A stretch of DNA of 64,000 bases from Apiotrichum sp. Y4204 (lineage: Eukaryota; Basidiomycota; Tremellomycetes; Trichosporonales; Trichosporonaceae): positions 496,001 through 560,000 of the forward strand of contig JAMYHL010000002.1 of the NCBI GenBank assembly GCA_025531455.1, written 5' to 3'. Shown here one piece after another: positions 10,672 to 21,228 of the stretch (its first letter is position 1; every line of letters begins with the position of its first letter). The position numbers were made by a program, and so were the translations under genes. The notes beneath the pieces are model-generated. The model made no database searches. It was given only the letters and a program-made list of their open reading frames with translations, and had not been told where the DNA came from.

Positions 10672-13600
10672 ATGCCGCCGAGGTCGCGCTACGCCGTCGA
10701 CCCGTCGCTCTCCCAGCCGCAGCAGCAGCAGCCGGGGCAGCAGGGACAGCAGTGGGGGCAGCAGCAGCCACAGCAACAGCACTATGGCCAGCCCGCACCC
10801 ACAGGTCCAGGCGCCGGGAGCCCGAACCAGATGTTCTCGCCGGCCGGCTCCGTCTCTCCCGGGCCCGCGTTCGGCGCACAGCAGCCGCAACAGTACGGAC
10901 AGCAGCAGCATCAGTATGGCCAGCAATACGGACAACAGCAGCCGCACCAGCAGCAGCACCAGCAGCCGTATGGACAGCCTCAGTACGGCCAGCCCCAGCA
11001 TCAGCACCAGCAGCACCAGCAGCAGTTCGGCTCCCCGCCTCCTGGCTTCCAACCCGGCGCCGGCGCGCCCGCACCCCAGGGGCACTACAACTACCCGCCG
11101 GCGAACCACATCCCCGCGCCGCCGCACGCCGCCGGGCCGGCGCTGACGGGCTCGCGCGTCCGCATCGATCCCTCGCAGATGCCCGACCCGATCGAGGCGC
11201 AGGAGCTCGACCAGAACCTTTACGATGAGGAGGACTTTATGTCCGCCGACACCAAGGGGTTGATACCCCTCGCCGGGACGGATTACCGCGGCATCGACCA
11301 GGGTGAGTTGTGGTGCGGGAATGCGGGAAGAAGCGGTGAACATCGCGATGAGGATGTGCACCGCAGAATCCCGGCGCTGCTTCTGCTTCTCAAGTCTCGC
11401 TGACTCCAGGCAACTCGCTTCCGAGACATCTCCGCCCGTCGTTGCCGACCGTCCCCTCGACGCACCAGTTGCTCGACACCACCGCACTCCCATTCGGTCT
11501 TGTCGTCCAGCCGTTCGCCCCGCTGCGGTATGATGAGGCGCCGGTGCCCCTCGTGACGAACTGGACTGCTGGCGAGAGCGCATTTGACGCGCCGCGCGCA
11601 CCGTCCGGCGAAGACGAGGTCGGCCCCCCGCGTTGCGACAAGTGCCGCGCATACATCAACCCCTGGGTGCGGTTCACGGATGGCGGACGCCGCTGGGCGT
11701 GCAACCTGTGTAACGCCGAGACACCCCTTCCGCACGCGTACTTTGCGCACCTGTCGCCGATGGGCACGAGGATAGACCACCACGAGCGCCCGGAACTCCT
11801 CCACGGCACAGTCGACTTTGCCGTGCCCGGCCAATACTGGTTCCCGCAGCCGACTGGCTCGATCCTCGAGGACGAGGACATGGCAAACCCCGCGGCTGAT
11901 GCTCTCGCGACCACTGGTGCAGACCTGCTCGGTGCGCTGCAGCAGTCGCTTGGCCAGACCCCCACGCGCGGACCGACACCCACACCATCGCACAAGGAGC
12001 GGATGCGGAAGGAGGGCGAGCGCCGCCTCCGCCGTCCTGTCCCGCTGTGCCGCGTGTTTGTGATTGACGTTTCTGTTCCGGCCGTGCAGCGCGGCATTGT
12101 CCGCGAGGTGTGCGAGGCCATCCGCCGCGCAATTTACGGCGAGCCCAAGGAGCCCAAGGAGGGCGAGGAGGAGGAGCAAGAGATGCTCATCGGCCAGGGC
12201 GAGCGCGTGGCGTTTATCACTGTCGACCAGGCGGTCGGGTTCTGGAACATTGCCCCGGCGCTCGCGTCGCCGCAGCTCCTCGTCGTATCGGACCTCGACG
12301 ACATGTACTCGCCCCTCCACTCTGGATTCCTCGCTGATGCAACTGCATCGAGGTGAGTTACTGCGCCTGTCATATCTAACTCTCAGGACTCAGATCGAGC
12401 AGCTCCTCACCCTCATTCCCAACATGTACGAGGCGCAGCCGAACGGTACGCAGTGCGCGATTGGCGCTGGTATCAAGGGTGCACTCTGCGCTTTGGTGAG
12501 TTGCAGTCTCTGTTCGTCACTGACGTCAGCGCTCGTTTGGTGGCCAGATCAATCTTTTCCTCTCCGGCCTCCCAACTCTTGGTCCCGGAAAGCTCAAGCC
12601 GCGCGAAGAGGGTGTGGCAGGCACGGACAAGGAGAAGGCGCTGTTCACCACCTCGGAGGCGTTCTGGCGCACGACGGCCGACGAGATTGCCGAGGCGGGC
12701 GTCGGAGTCAACACGTTCGTCTTCCCAGACCAGGCATGCGACCTCGCGTCCGTCGGCGCATTGAGCGTCAACACTGGCGGCGAAATCTTCTTCCACCCCA
12801 AATTCAACCCTGCCCGCGACCGTGACGCGCTGTCGCACGAGCTCGAGCGCGTCATCACCCGCGAAACGGCGTACAACGCGACTGTCCGCGTACGCTGCTC
12901 CAACGGCCTCCGCGTATCCGAGCACCACGGCGCATTCTACCAGCGCTCCCTCACGGACCTCGAGTTTGGCACGCTTGACGAGAGCAAGGCGTTCACCGCC
13001 ACGATCAAGCACGAGGGCCACCGCCTCGACGACCGCCAGATGGCATATGTCCAGGTCGCTGCGCTGTACACCTCGTCGTCGGGCCAGCGCCGCGTCCGCG
13101 TCCTCAACCTCCAGATGCCCGTGTCCAGCCTCATCGGCAATGTCTTCCGCTTTGCCGACTTTGACGCCTCGGTCGTGATGATGTACAAGGAGGGTAAGTG
13201 TGGAATGTCGGGTTTATTCTGTTGGTTTCCATTCTCACTCGCAGCCGTCACACAACTTCCTCTCAAGGGGCTCCGCGACCTCCGCAAACACCTGATTGAG
13301 CGCGCGAACCGCCTGCTGCTCATGTACCGGAAGCACTGCGCGCCCGCCGTGCAAGCCGGCCAGCTGATCCTCCCCGAGTCATTCAAGCTGCTGCCGCTGT
13401 ACACGCTGTGCATGATCAAGTCGAAGCCGCTCAAGGGCGGCAACGTCGTGCCAGACGTCCGCGTGCACTACCAGCGCCTGGTCAAGGGCGCCGGCGCGGC
13501 CGCCATCCAGAACCTGCTGTACCCGCGCATGCTGGCAATCCACGACTTGGCAGAGAACACGGGCTTCCCGCGCGAAAACGGCCGCCTCAAGCTCCCGCGC

Positions 13601-14020
13601 GCCATGCGCCTCAGCTACAACTACATGGTCCCCGAGGGCGCATACCTGCTCTCGAACGGCGAGGTCGTGCTGCTGTGGTTTGGCGGCGCGGTGTCTCCGC
13701 AGATCATGCAGGATCTGTATGGTGTCGAGAGCGCCGCCGAGCTCGATACGCGGGTCACGCGCCTCCCGAAGCTCCCGACGCTCCTCTCCACGCAGGTGCG
13801 CAACATTCTCACACACCTCGAGCGCCTTGCCGGTCGCTCCCTCCCGGTTCTGCCTGTGCGCCAGGACCGCGACGGGCTCGAAATCGAGTTTGCAAACCAG
13901 CTGTTCGAGGACAGCAACAATGACGCGCTCTCGTACGCCGACTACCTCATGACCGCGCACAAGGCGATTACAAACGAGATGAGCGGGCGCAGCGACGGGT
14001 GGAAGGCCCCCTGGAGCTAG
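10672..14020 (+). CDS. SEC24: COPII coat cargo-adaptor Sec24
   Basis: Sec24 pairs with Sec23 in the inner COPII coat and selects cargo leaving the ER. Five exons (10672-11302, 11410-12352, 12387-12495, 12548-13193, 13245-14020) give 1034 aa. The N-terminal ~150 residues are Gln/Pro/Tyr-Gly rich (repeats of QYGQQ and QPQYGQ), as is usual for Sec24. A zinc finger follows (CDKCRAYINP ... RRWACNLCN). The trunk, beta-sandwich, helical and gelsolin-like parts follow in order, with VFVIDVSVPAVQRG, VSDLDDMYSPL, NTGGEIFFHPKF and a C-terminal YGV...LP gelsolin-like part. The exon 2-3 junction restores ASRTQIEQLL. Confidence 0.95.
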
Positions 14021-14362
14021 CAGGTCGGCGAGTTTAATTGATACAGTAAAATTGATAACAACGTAAACGACCACAACGTATTGCCCCCCAGCTGGCAGAT
14101 AGATCCCGGAATGCATCAGGGTTTGGGCCATGGAGATACTGACGACGGCGATACATGGCATGAGACGGAGAGGAGATGAGACTGATGGACGTATGGAAGA
14201 ACTGGAGAACTGATGTGACTGATGAACCAGCAAAGGGCCCTAATGGCGAGAATTGAAGACGAACGCGCTTAGGTGTCTGGAAATTAGTTGTGCATGACTC
14301 TCCCTCTCACCCTCCCAGCCACTGTCTGTTAGCACAGCTCCTAACGACTGGTCTAGCTGCAC
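14021..14362. other. Convergent 3' region SEC24 / DMC1
   Basis: No independent gene is seen. It could hold a short last exon of DMC1 if the GTAAGT overlapping the DMC1 stop is used as a donor: a CTAACAG acceptor follows near 14325 and would add about five residues. Confidence 0.4.
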
Positions 14363-15977
14363 TTACCCCGACTTGAGACAGTACGTCGCCTCGCCCTCGG
14401 GCATGTCTGGCGAGTCCTGGAGCTTGGCGATGCGTTCCTCGCCACGGCCCTTGCGTAGCTGAATGCGCGTTGCCGAGCTGGGATTAGTAGAAGCCCTGAT
14501 GGGTCACGTACGCGTGAGCGAGGACGTGGCCTGGAGTCAGTAGAGTAAAGGTAAAGAACCCACCTCCCACGGGCTTGGCGCTCGATGCAGCGGCGAACCT
14601 GAGTGTGAGCTTCACATTGGGATTACGGAGCTCACATAGCCGCAGCCTGGTGTCAGTATCACACTTCGCAACACACTTACACCTGGATCAGCCTGGACTT
14701 GATTGGTCAGAATGACGGCGATGTTGAACTCCTCGGCGAGCTTCTGCAACCGAGCGAGGAACTGGTTGAGTTTCTGGAATCAGGTTAGCTGTGAGAATGG
14801 AACCTAACATACCTGCTGGCGTTCGGACAGCTCGCCTCGGCCAGAGTAGTCCTGTCCTAGGTGTTAGTGTGGTCGAGGTTGCTCCTTACGGAAGAGGTTC
14901 ATAATGCTGTCCACGACAAGGAGCTTGTACGTGCGGTCTTCAACAAATCTGGTGGTTAGTGGTGCCGACTGCAGCCGTTAACCAACCTGATAGCCAACTC
15001 GACAAGCAGCTCGCACTGCTGTTCCGAGCTCCACGCGCGGGCACAGAGAATGTTCTCGAGCACCATCTGCCCGTCGACCCCGAAGCGGTCCGCGATGGCG
15101 CGAATGCGGTCGGGGCGGAAGGTACCTCTGGTCTGTCAGTGCGAGATGATTGATAATATTAACTCAGTGTCAATGTAGGCAACCTTGCCACTTGCCCCGC
15201 CTTGGTCTTCGGGCATCTGGGTAGTGACGCAGAGAGTGTGGCACAGTTGCGTCTGGGATAAGCTTAATAGGAACAATGCAAGCTTACTTTGCCAGTGCGA
15301 AACTCGCCGTACACCTCGGTGATACTCTGGGTCGAGATACCCCCACCAAGCATTCCGTCAACTGCCTTGGATCCCGTCGAGATTGTGATGACCGTCTGGC
15401 GGCGGTCCGAGAGCTCCGCCGCAGTGGCGAATGTCGGAGGCTGTGGTGAGTTATAATCAACGGAAATTACAAACGAGCATCTTGGTAGCGACTTCCTGGG
15501 AGGTTAGCTACTTTGTACGCATTCAACCTGCCTTGAGCTTTTCAATCTTGGCCTACAGTAGGGGTCAGTGGAGTCTGGTACGCTGGGTATCTACCTCTGA
15601 GAGACCCTGGGCGTTAGTCTGATAATCGCCTTCCCCCACCAACCTTGATCTTCGAGAGGTTCTTTCGGGTCGTCTGGGCGACGCCGAGAACGGTCACGAT
15701 GCCTGCGGCCTTGAGCTTTGTGATGTCCGAGACATTGATCCCCTGCGTGAGAGTCAGATATGAGAGAAGATACAGAGGGAAGATCGATTCGTTTCTGGAC
15801 GTACGTGAGCTTGAAGCTCGTCGACCGACTGCAAGTAAGCTTTACCTGGACAAGGGAGTAGCTGACCTCGTAACCAAAGACGGTTTCCTATGTGTTAGCT
15901 GCATTGCACTGATATTTGATAGTTCCGTTGGGTGGCAAAGGAAGATTGGGACTCACTTCGTCTCCGTTGTCAGACAT
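14363..15977 (-). CDS. DMC1: Meiotic recombinase Dmc1
   Basis: Dmc1 is the meiosis-specific RecA/Rad51-family strand-exchange ATPase. Seventeen exons fit: 15977-15957, 15887-15867, 15828-15805, 15742-15644, 15606-15595, 15552-15532, 15495-15475, 15440-15288, 15252-15164, 15127-14987, 14948-14890, 14856-14813, 14773-14681, 14646-14636, 14598-14564, 14530-14512, 14477-14363; 325 aa. Diagnostic pieces are [17 protein letters not shown], Walker A GEFRTGKTQ (split by an intron), DTEGTFRPDR, Walker [12 protein letters not shown] and [30 protein letters not shown] in the N-terminal helix-hairpin-helix domain is Dmc1-like and unlike Rad51. Exons of 12 and 11 nt occur, and intron 6 appears to start with GC. 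The intron after FGYE could start at GTCAGC (38 nt) or, less credibly, be 17 nt. The stop overlaps a donor-like GGGGTAAGT. Confidence 0.9.
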
Positions 15978-16356
15978 TGCGCTTGGGGGGATGTGAAAGT
16001 GGCGAGTGCTGTGATTAGTTGTGCGGCAAGAGCGGGTCGTCGGATCTCTCCCACCCACTCTGAGATATGAAGAAGAGAACGAGACCGAGACGACGAGTAA
16101 TGAGTAGAAGAAAGAGATGATGAAGAAGAGAAAGAAGAGTGAGAATGACAATGAGAGTGAGAATGAGGAGGAAGGAAACAGTGGGAGACGGGCGTCGGCC
16201 GCGTTGGTATGCTTGGGAGAAAGGTAAGTATCTGCATACAATCTGCCTTCCTCCCTCTGCTTGGTGAGCCCATCCACGGCCATAGAAGGTGAGAGGGAAG
16301 AGAGGGAAGACAAAGACGAACACAGACTTTGGATCATCGTAGTTGATCGTGCTCAA

Positions 16357-16381
16357 TGCCCATCATCATCATCATCATCAT
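16357..16381. repeat. (CAT)n microsatellite
   Basis: About eight CAT/ATC trinucleotides in a row lie in non-coding sequence. Confidence 0.9.
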
Positions 16382-16497
16382 CGTCGAGGATTGTCGTTCT
16401 TGTCTTCCTCCCTCTTCAGCCAGCATGAGTGGACCACCTCCACTCTGTGTACATATAGCACTGTCAGTATGGCGGTTTGCTTCTTGTTTGAAGTGGT

Positions 16498-17402
16498 CTA
16501 CACAAGTTTGCGAATGTACCAAAGTGCAATGTCGCTCGAGCGCTCGAGGGCTTGAGAGCGCATGAGAGCGCGCTTTAGACCACCCATCTCGACATGCTCG
16601 ATGTTTGGGTCCTCAATCTTCCTAAATCGGTTGACTATTACAGCTTGAATAACATCACGCGGAATGCACAATGCAATCCGCGACGCGACGCGTCTCCCCG
16701 AGCCAATCACACTCCAGCAGCCGATGAGGCCATGAACGCGACCTATCCTGCCAGCTGCCAGAGCATGCCAGAGTTGTGCGGTCGTTTCATGATTGCCTGG
16801 CGTCGCATTGCACTGGACGAATGACGGCGTTGTCAATGCTTCATGGGTAATTGAGATCAAAGTCGCGGTGACCCACGCTTCGCCGGGCAGAATGTCATGA
16901 ACAGTGGGCAGCGGGCAGTAAACCAAGCCGTCATAGCTCGTCTGCATGAGTCACCAAAGTTTACCTCACAAGCACAGCTTGTTTTCCATTCAACTCCGAA
17001 TGACTTAAATCCCTCACGAGCTTCAAGATGATTGATTCCAACAATCCAACTAGGTGGAGAGGATTGTGGATCGTGTGAGCGATATGGACTCGATCCTGAG
17101 CTGTTGTTTTCCCTGAAATAGAAGATAACCACCTCGTCCTCGTCCTCGTCGTCCTGATGCTGATGCTGGGATATCCTGAGCTCTCTGGGAATCTGGGGAG
17201 CTAATCCTGGATGTGGCTGTATCGTTTGCCATCCAGGGAGTATCTTGGCTACCATGTGCTGCAGCCTCTCGGCGGGCGATCGGCGCCCGGCAGGGAACTG
17301 TCGATCGCGAACGGAGGAACGGAGGACGTGGCCGATGCGCATCGCCGAGTGCGAGACAATCGTGTCTTCAGCTGTACCTCCGCACCAACATAGCGCAATC
17401 AT
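16498..17402 (-). CDS. Possible unknown gene, two overlapping frames
   Basis: Two minus-strand frames follow one another: 17402-16857 (181 codons, with an Asp/Glu run and VVIFYFREN) and 16947-16498 (149 codons). They overlap where a GTAAAC ... ATGCAG pair would join them in frame, but that intron would be only 23 nt, below the 35 nt minimum seen elsewhere here. No family is recognised and codon third positions are less GC-biased than in neighbouring genes. It may be a decayed gene or chance. Confidence 0.2.
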
Positions 17403-18721
17403 AGGTACCGTCGTCGTAAACGCGACGATGACAACACTTGCACTTGTGGATTACAGCCCATTGCCCACATTCCTGCATTCCTGGTCGATCACATGCACCT
17501 CCTAGCGCGCTAGCCTTGTGGGTGTTTCCGGGAAAACCAGAAAGGCCAGAAACAGATGAAAAACATGCATCTTCTATCAACAGAAATCTTCCGAGACCTG
17601 CGATTCAAAACAACTATTCAACCTCCTCGGCGCTACCAACCGGGGCCCGAGCAGCACACAGTGCACTGGTCGCTCCATACAACATCCATGCACCTCCAGT
17701 GATCCAGTGCTTGGCCCATGCTTGGCGCTTGGCAATGACAGCTGCGGGGCAAGGCAGCAGCAACATGCAACACATGGGCAAGCACCGCCATTCGTAGTGG
17801 CCACCAGTGCGCGAGAACCGAGAGGCCGAGATGAACGGACGGCGCATCTCATGCAACGTACTCTCCGGCTCCGGCTCACCGGCTCATGGGCTCGCGGGCT
17901 CACGGGCTCCGGCTCCATCGGCGCATCTGCCTCCGCCCCGCCGCCCTCGGCCTCGGGCTCGGATTGCAGATCGTCAGGACCCCATATCCGGTACATTTTT
18001 TTCGGTGGATGCCTCAACTCTCTCGGCATCGCCACCCAACTGTGGCCAACTGGAGCTGCGCCGGCGGCCGTTGGGAACCAGGGACGCGGGTGTCCCAGGC
18101 ACGACGGCAGCGAAAGAGCGAGTGCCTCATTCCACAGAGTGATCCCCCTTGGCTTTTGGCTCTGCAGAAAAAAAATGACAGCGAGGAGTGATGCATTGCA
18201 TGCGTGGGCTGCACTGCAGATGATGATGGGCATTCCAAGCAGCAATGAGAGCACAGGTATAGCACAGGGAACACAGGGAGTGATGCTATCCTGGATCCTA
18301 ATGAGCTCCTGACGCCGGCGACGTCAACGCCCGAGAGGCAAAGAGCACAAGAGAGAGAGAGAGAGAGAGCATCGCTTTGGACGAGGGTCTTAAAAGTGGA
18401 GTAGGACCAAGTGGAAAGTGTGGTGCTACCTCGATACCTCATCCATCTCGAGCTCTTGTTTGTGTTCATCTCTTTCAGCAACACCAGTTTTTATTTTCTC
18501 CGAAGCCCGTCCTCTCCTCCCTCTCCTCTTCTTCTCATCGTCTTTGCTGTGCCCCTCGCCCTCTCTGAGATCTCTCTCCCCTGACCCTCGTTTTGGAACA
18601 GCTCGCAACTCTGTTCCCCCGTTCTGATCTCGAACATTCATAACACACAACCCCCACCCTCCTTCATCACCTCTTCCCCTAGTCCGACAGTACGCAACAC
18701 CACACAAGCACACCTACACTC

Positions 18722-20949
18722 ATGATTCTCAACCTCGCCCTCGCCCTCGCGGCCACGGCGCCCGCGCTCGCCGTGGTCACCTCGGACGATATCCGCGCCC
18801 AGGCCCAAAAGGACATGGCCGAGGAGATGCAGCGCGTCGTCGACGCCGACTATGTCAACCACCACCACCTGCTCAGCAAGCGCGTCACAGCAGAAAACAA
18901 GGCGCTCATCCTTGGCATCGGAGACCCCGAGAACTACCACCCCTACTCCGTCCCGTGTCCCCAGAACACCAACTTTGTCCGCCCGGCCTCTGGCGTGAGT
19001 CACAAACCTCAACTTCTGAAACACGCGCTAATCCGCAGGGCCTCAGCGACGGCGAGAAGGCGTACCTTGAGCAGCGCAAGCCGGGCATGGACTCGGCGGC
19101 GGCGCAGATGTGCGCAAACCACGGCCTTCCCAAGCCGGCACGCACGCCCAACATCGGCATGGCCCTCTCGGGCGGCGGCTACCGCGCGATGATCAACGGC
19201 CTCGGCATGACCCAGGCGCTGATGAACCAGTCGGACGAGGCCAGCAAGGCCGGTACCGGCGGCTGGTTCGACGCCATCACCTACATGACCGGCCTGTCTG
19301 GTGGCTCGTGGGGAACCGGCTCGTTCATGGCCAACAACGCCCCGCTCCCCACCGACCTCGTGAGCAACACCTGGAACCTCCAGCAGAACCTCATCTACCC
19401 CTCGGACGGCAAAATCGCCTTCTACACCAACATGTACCAGAACGTGCGCGAGAAAAGGAAGGCGGGCTTCCCGACTCAGATCACCGACTACTGGGCGCTC
19501 GCGCTCGGAGAGCACCTCCTCCCGGCCGACTACCACATGGAGAAGGGGGCTAACTTCACTATCACCCAGCTCCGCACCGTCGAAAAGTTCCAGAACGCTC
19601 AGGTCCCGTACCCTATCATCATTGCTGCTGAGTGAGTACTGTCCTATAACTGCAAACCCATGGTGAGGCGATCAGGAGATGGGGGAGCAGAGAGAGAGAG
19701 GCGCCCAGAGCGCCAGAGCCACCAGTGCTCGGGAAGCACAGAAATGCGCAGCACCCGAGCTCCTCGGGGAGCACCGACCCACTGAATCAACCCACTGGAT
19801 CAACGTATGCTAACGACCAGGCGGGAAAAGAACGAGGTTCTCGTCGCCGAGAATGCCACCGTCTGGGAGTTTACTCCCCACGAGTTCGGATCGTGGGCCG
19901 TCGGCTTCGGTAACCTGTCGGAAGGCTTCTTCACCCCGGTCGAGTACATGGGCACTGCACTCTCTGGCGGCCAGCCCAACGGCACCTGCTACTCTGGCTT
20001 TGACCAGCTGAGCTTCATCATGGGCACTTCGTCTACGCTTTTCAACTACGGTATAGTGACGCTCAACGGGACCGACTCGGACTCAGCCGTCACGGATATC
20101 ATCAAGGACATTCTTACTGACGTTGCGGGTGACGAGAACGACATTTCGAAGATTCCCAACCCCTCGTACCAGCACGACTACAACGGCACCAACCCGCTCA
20201 AGGACTACGAGTACCTTACGCTTGTCGATGCTGGAGAGACCAACCAGAACATTCCTTTGGAGCCTCTTCTCATGCGCGACGTCGACGCCATTCTCGCGTT
20301 TGACAACTCGGCCGACACCAAGTACAGCTGGCCCAACGGTTCCGCCCTCTGGACCACGTACCAGCGTGCCCTGGCTTTCAAGCAGCAGTACAAAGTCCAC
20401 GACCTTCCCCTTCCTGAGATCCCGACCACCAACACCTTTGTCAACGAGGGTCTCAACCAGCGCCCCGTGTTCTTTGGCTGCAACGTGACCGACGGCCCGC
20501 TGATTGTCTACGTCCCGCACTACCCGTGGACCTTCAACTCGAACGCCACGACCATGACACTGCAGTACGAGCAGCCCCACGCGCTCGAGCAGATGGAGAA
20601 CTCGATGCGCTCGCTCACCCTTAACGGAACCGTCCCCACCTGGCCCAAGTGTCTCTCCTGCGCGCTCACCGACCGTGCCAACGGCTTCACCGCCGAGAAC
20701 CGCAGCGCCGAGTGTGCCGAGTGCTTCAACACGTGGTGCTGGAACGGCGTGAGCAACGACGCAGCCCCCGCAAACGAGTATGAGCCTGTGGCAGGTATCA
20801 CGCCTGAATTCTTTGTGAAGAACAACCTCTCCTCGGACGTGCGCGACCAGCCCATCACCGCCACCTCGGACAAGCCGTCGGGCGCCGCGCGCCTCAGCTT
20901 CTCTGCCGTCGCCGTCGCGGCGGCCCTCGCTGGCTTTGCCATCCTCTAG
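18722..20949 (+). CDS. PLB1: GPI-type secreted phospholipase B
   Basis: Fungal phospholipase B removes acyl chains from phospholipids at the cell surface or outside the cell. Three exons (18722-18994, 19039-19631, 19821-20949) give 664 aa. A signal peptide (MILNLALALAATAPALAVV) leads. The cPLA2-type catalytic core shows the oxyanion and Arg motif ALSGGGYRAM, the nucleophile motif GLSGGSWG and the Asp-bearing VDAGETNQNIP. Many N-x-S/T sites and a Cys-rich C-terminal part (CLSCAL, CAECFNTWCW) match the family. The extreme C terminus is hydrophobic (LSFSAVAVAAALAGFAIL) after a short Ser/Gly/Ala stretch, typical of a GPI-anchor signal. A 189-nt intron separates exons 2 and 3, long for this window. 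Confidence 0.93.
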
Positions 20950-21228
20950 ATCTAGACGCGTGTATATTAGTATTATAGTAGGATATGCAGCATAGACACT
21001 ACGTGGTGGTTACCGAGCGGAGGGAACAAATCGCAGCACAATGAGCGGGACGGAGAGACACCACAGAGAAACCAAAAATATGAATTGCACCTGGGGGAGA
21101 CGAGACTGAGTGCAAAACTTAATCGAGCCAGAAGTAAATTTCGAGAACTGTTCGAGCCTCCACCCTCGAAGGCTCCATATCGACCATATTTCCACAGGTC
21201 CAAGTCATCTTCACACACATCACCCACG

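Larger units (their letters stand above)
15978..18721. other. 2.7 kb upstream region of DMC1 and phospholipase B
   Basis: A mostly non-coding stretch between divergent DMC1 and the phospholipase gene. It contains a (CAT)n tract at 16357-16381, a GA tract at about 18353-18370 and a long CT-rich leader at 18480-18700 in front of the phospholipase start. A weak gene candidate at 16498-17402 is listed separately. Overlapping frames at 17577-18312 on both strands look like chance. Confidence 0.4.

Noticed and set aside
15829..15845. A 17-nt intron (GTAAAG...TTGCAG) in DMC1.
   Set aside because: Shorter than any intron otherwise needed here; a 38-nt intron starting GTCAGC keeps the same frame and is preferred.
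16947..16970. A ~23-nt intron joining the two frames at 16498-17402.
   Set aside because: Too short for fungal splicing; the gene is listed only as a weak candidate.
17577..18312. Overlapping long frames on both strands (201 and 225 codons).
   Set aside because: Mutually antisense, low complexity, no motif, and located in the upstream region of the phospholipase gene.
21147..21158. GTTCGAGCC, resembling a tRNA B-box.
   Set aside because: No matching A-box, acceptor stem or cloverleaf around it, and it sits in the RIO2 leader.
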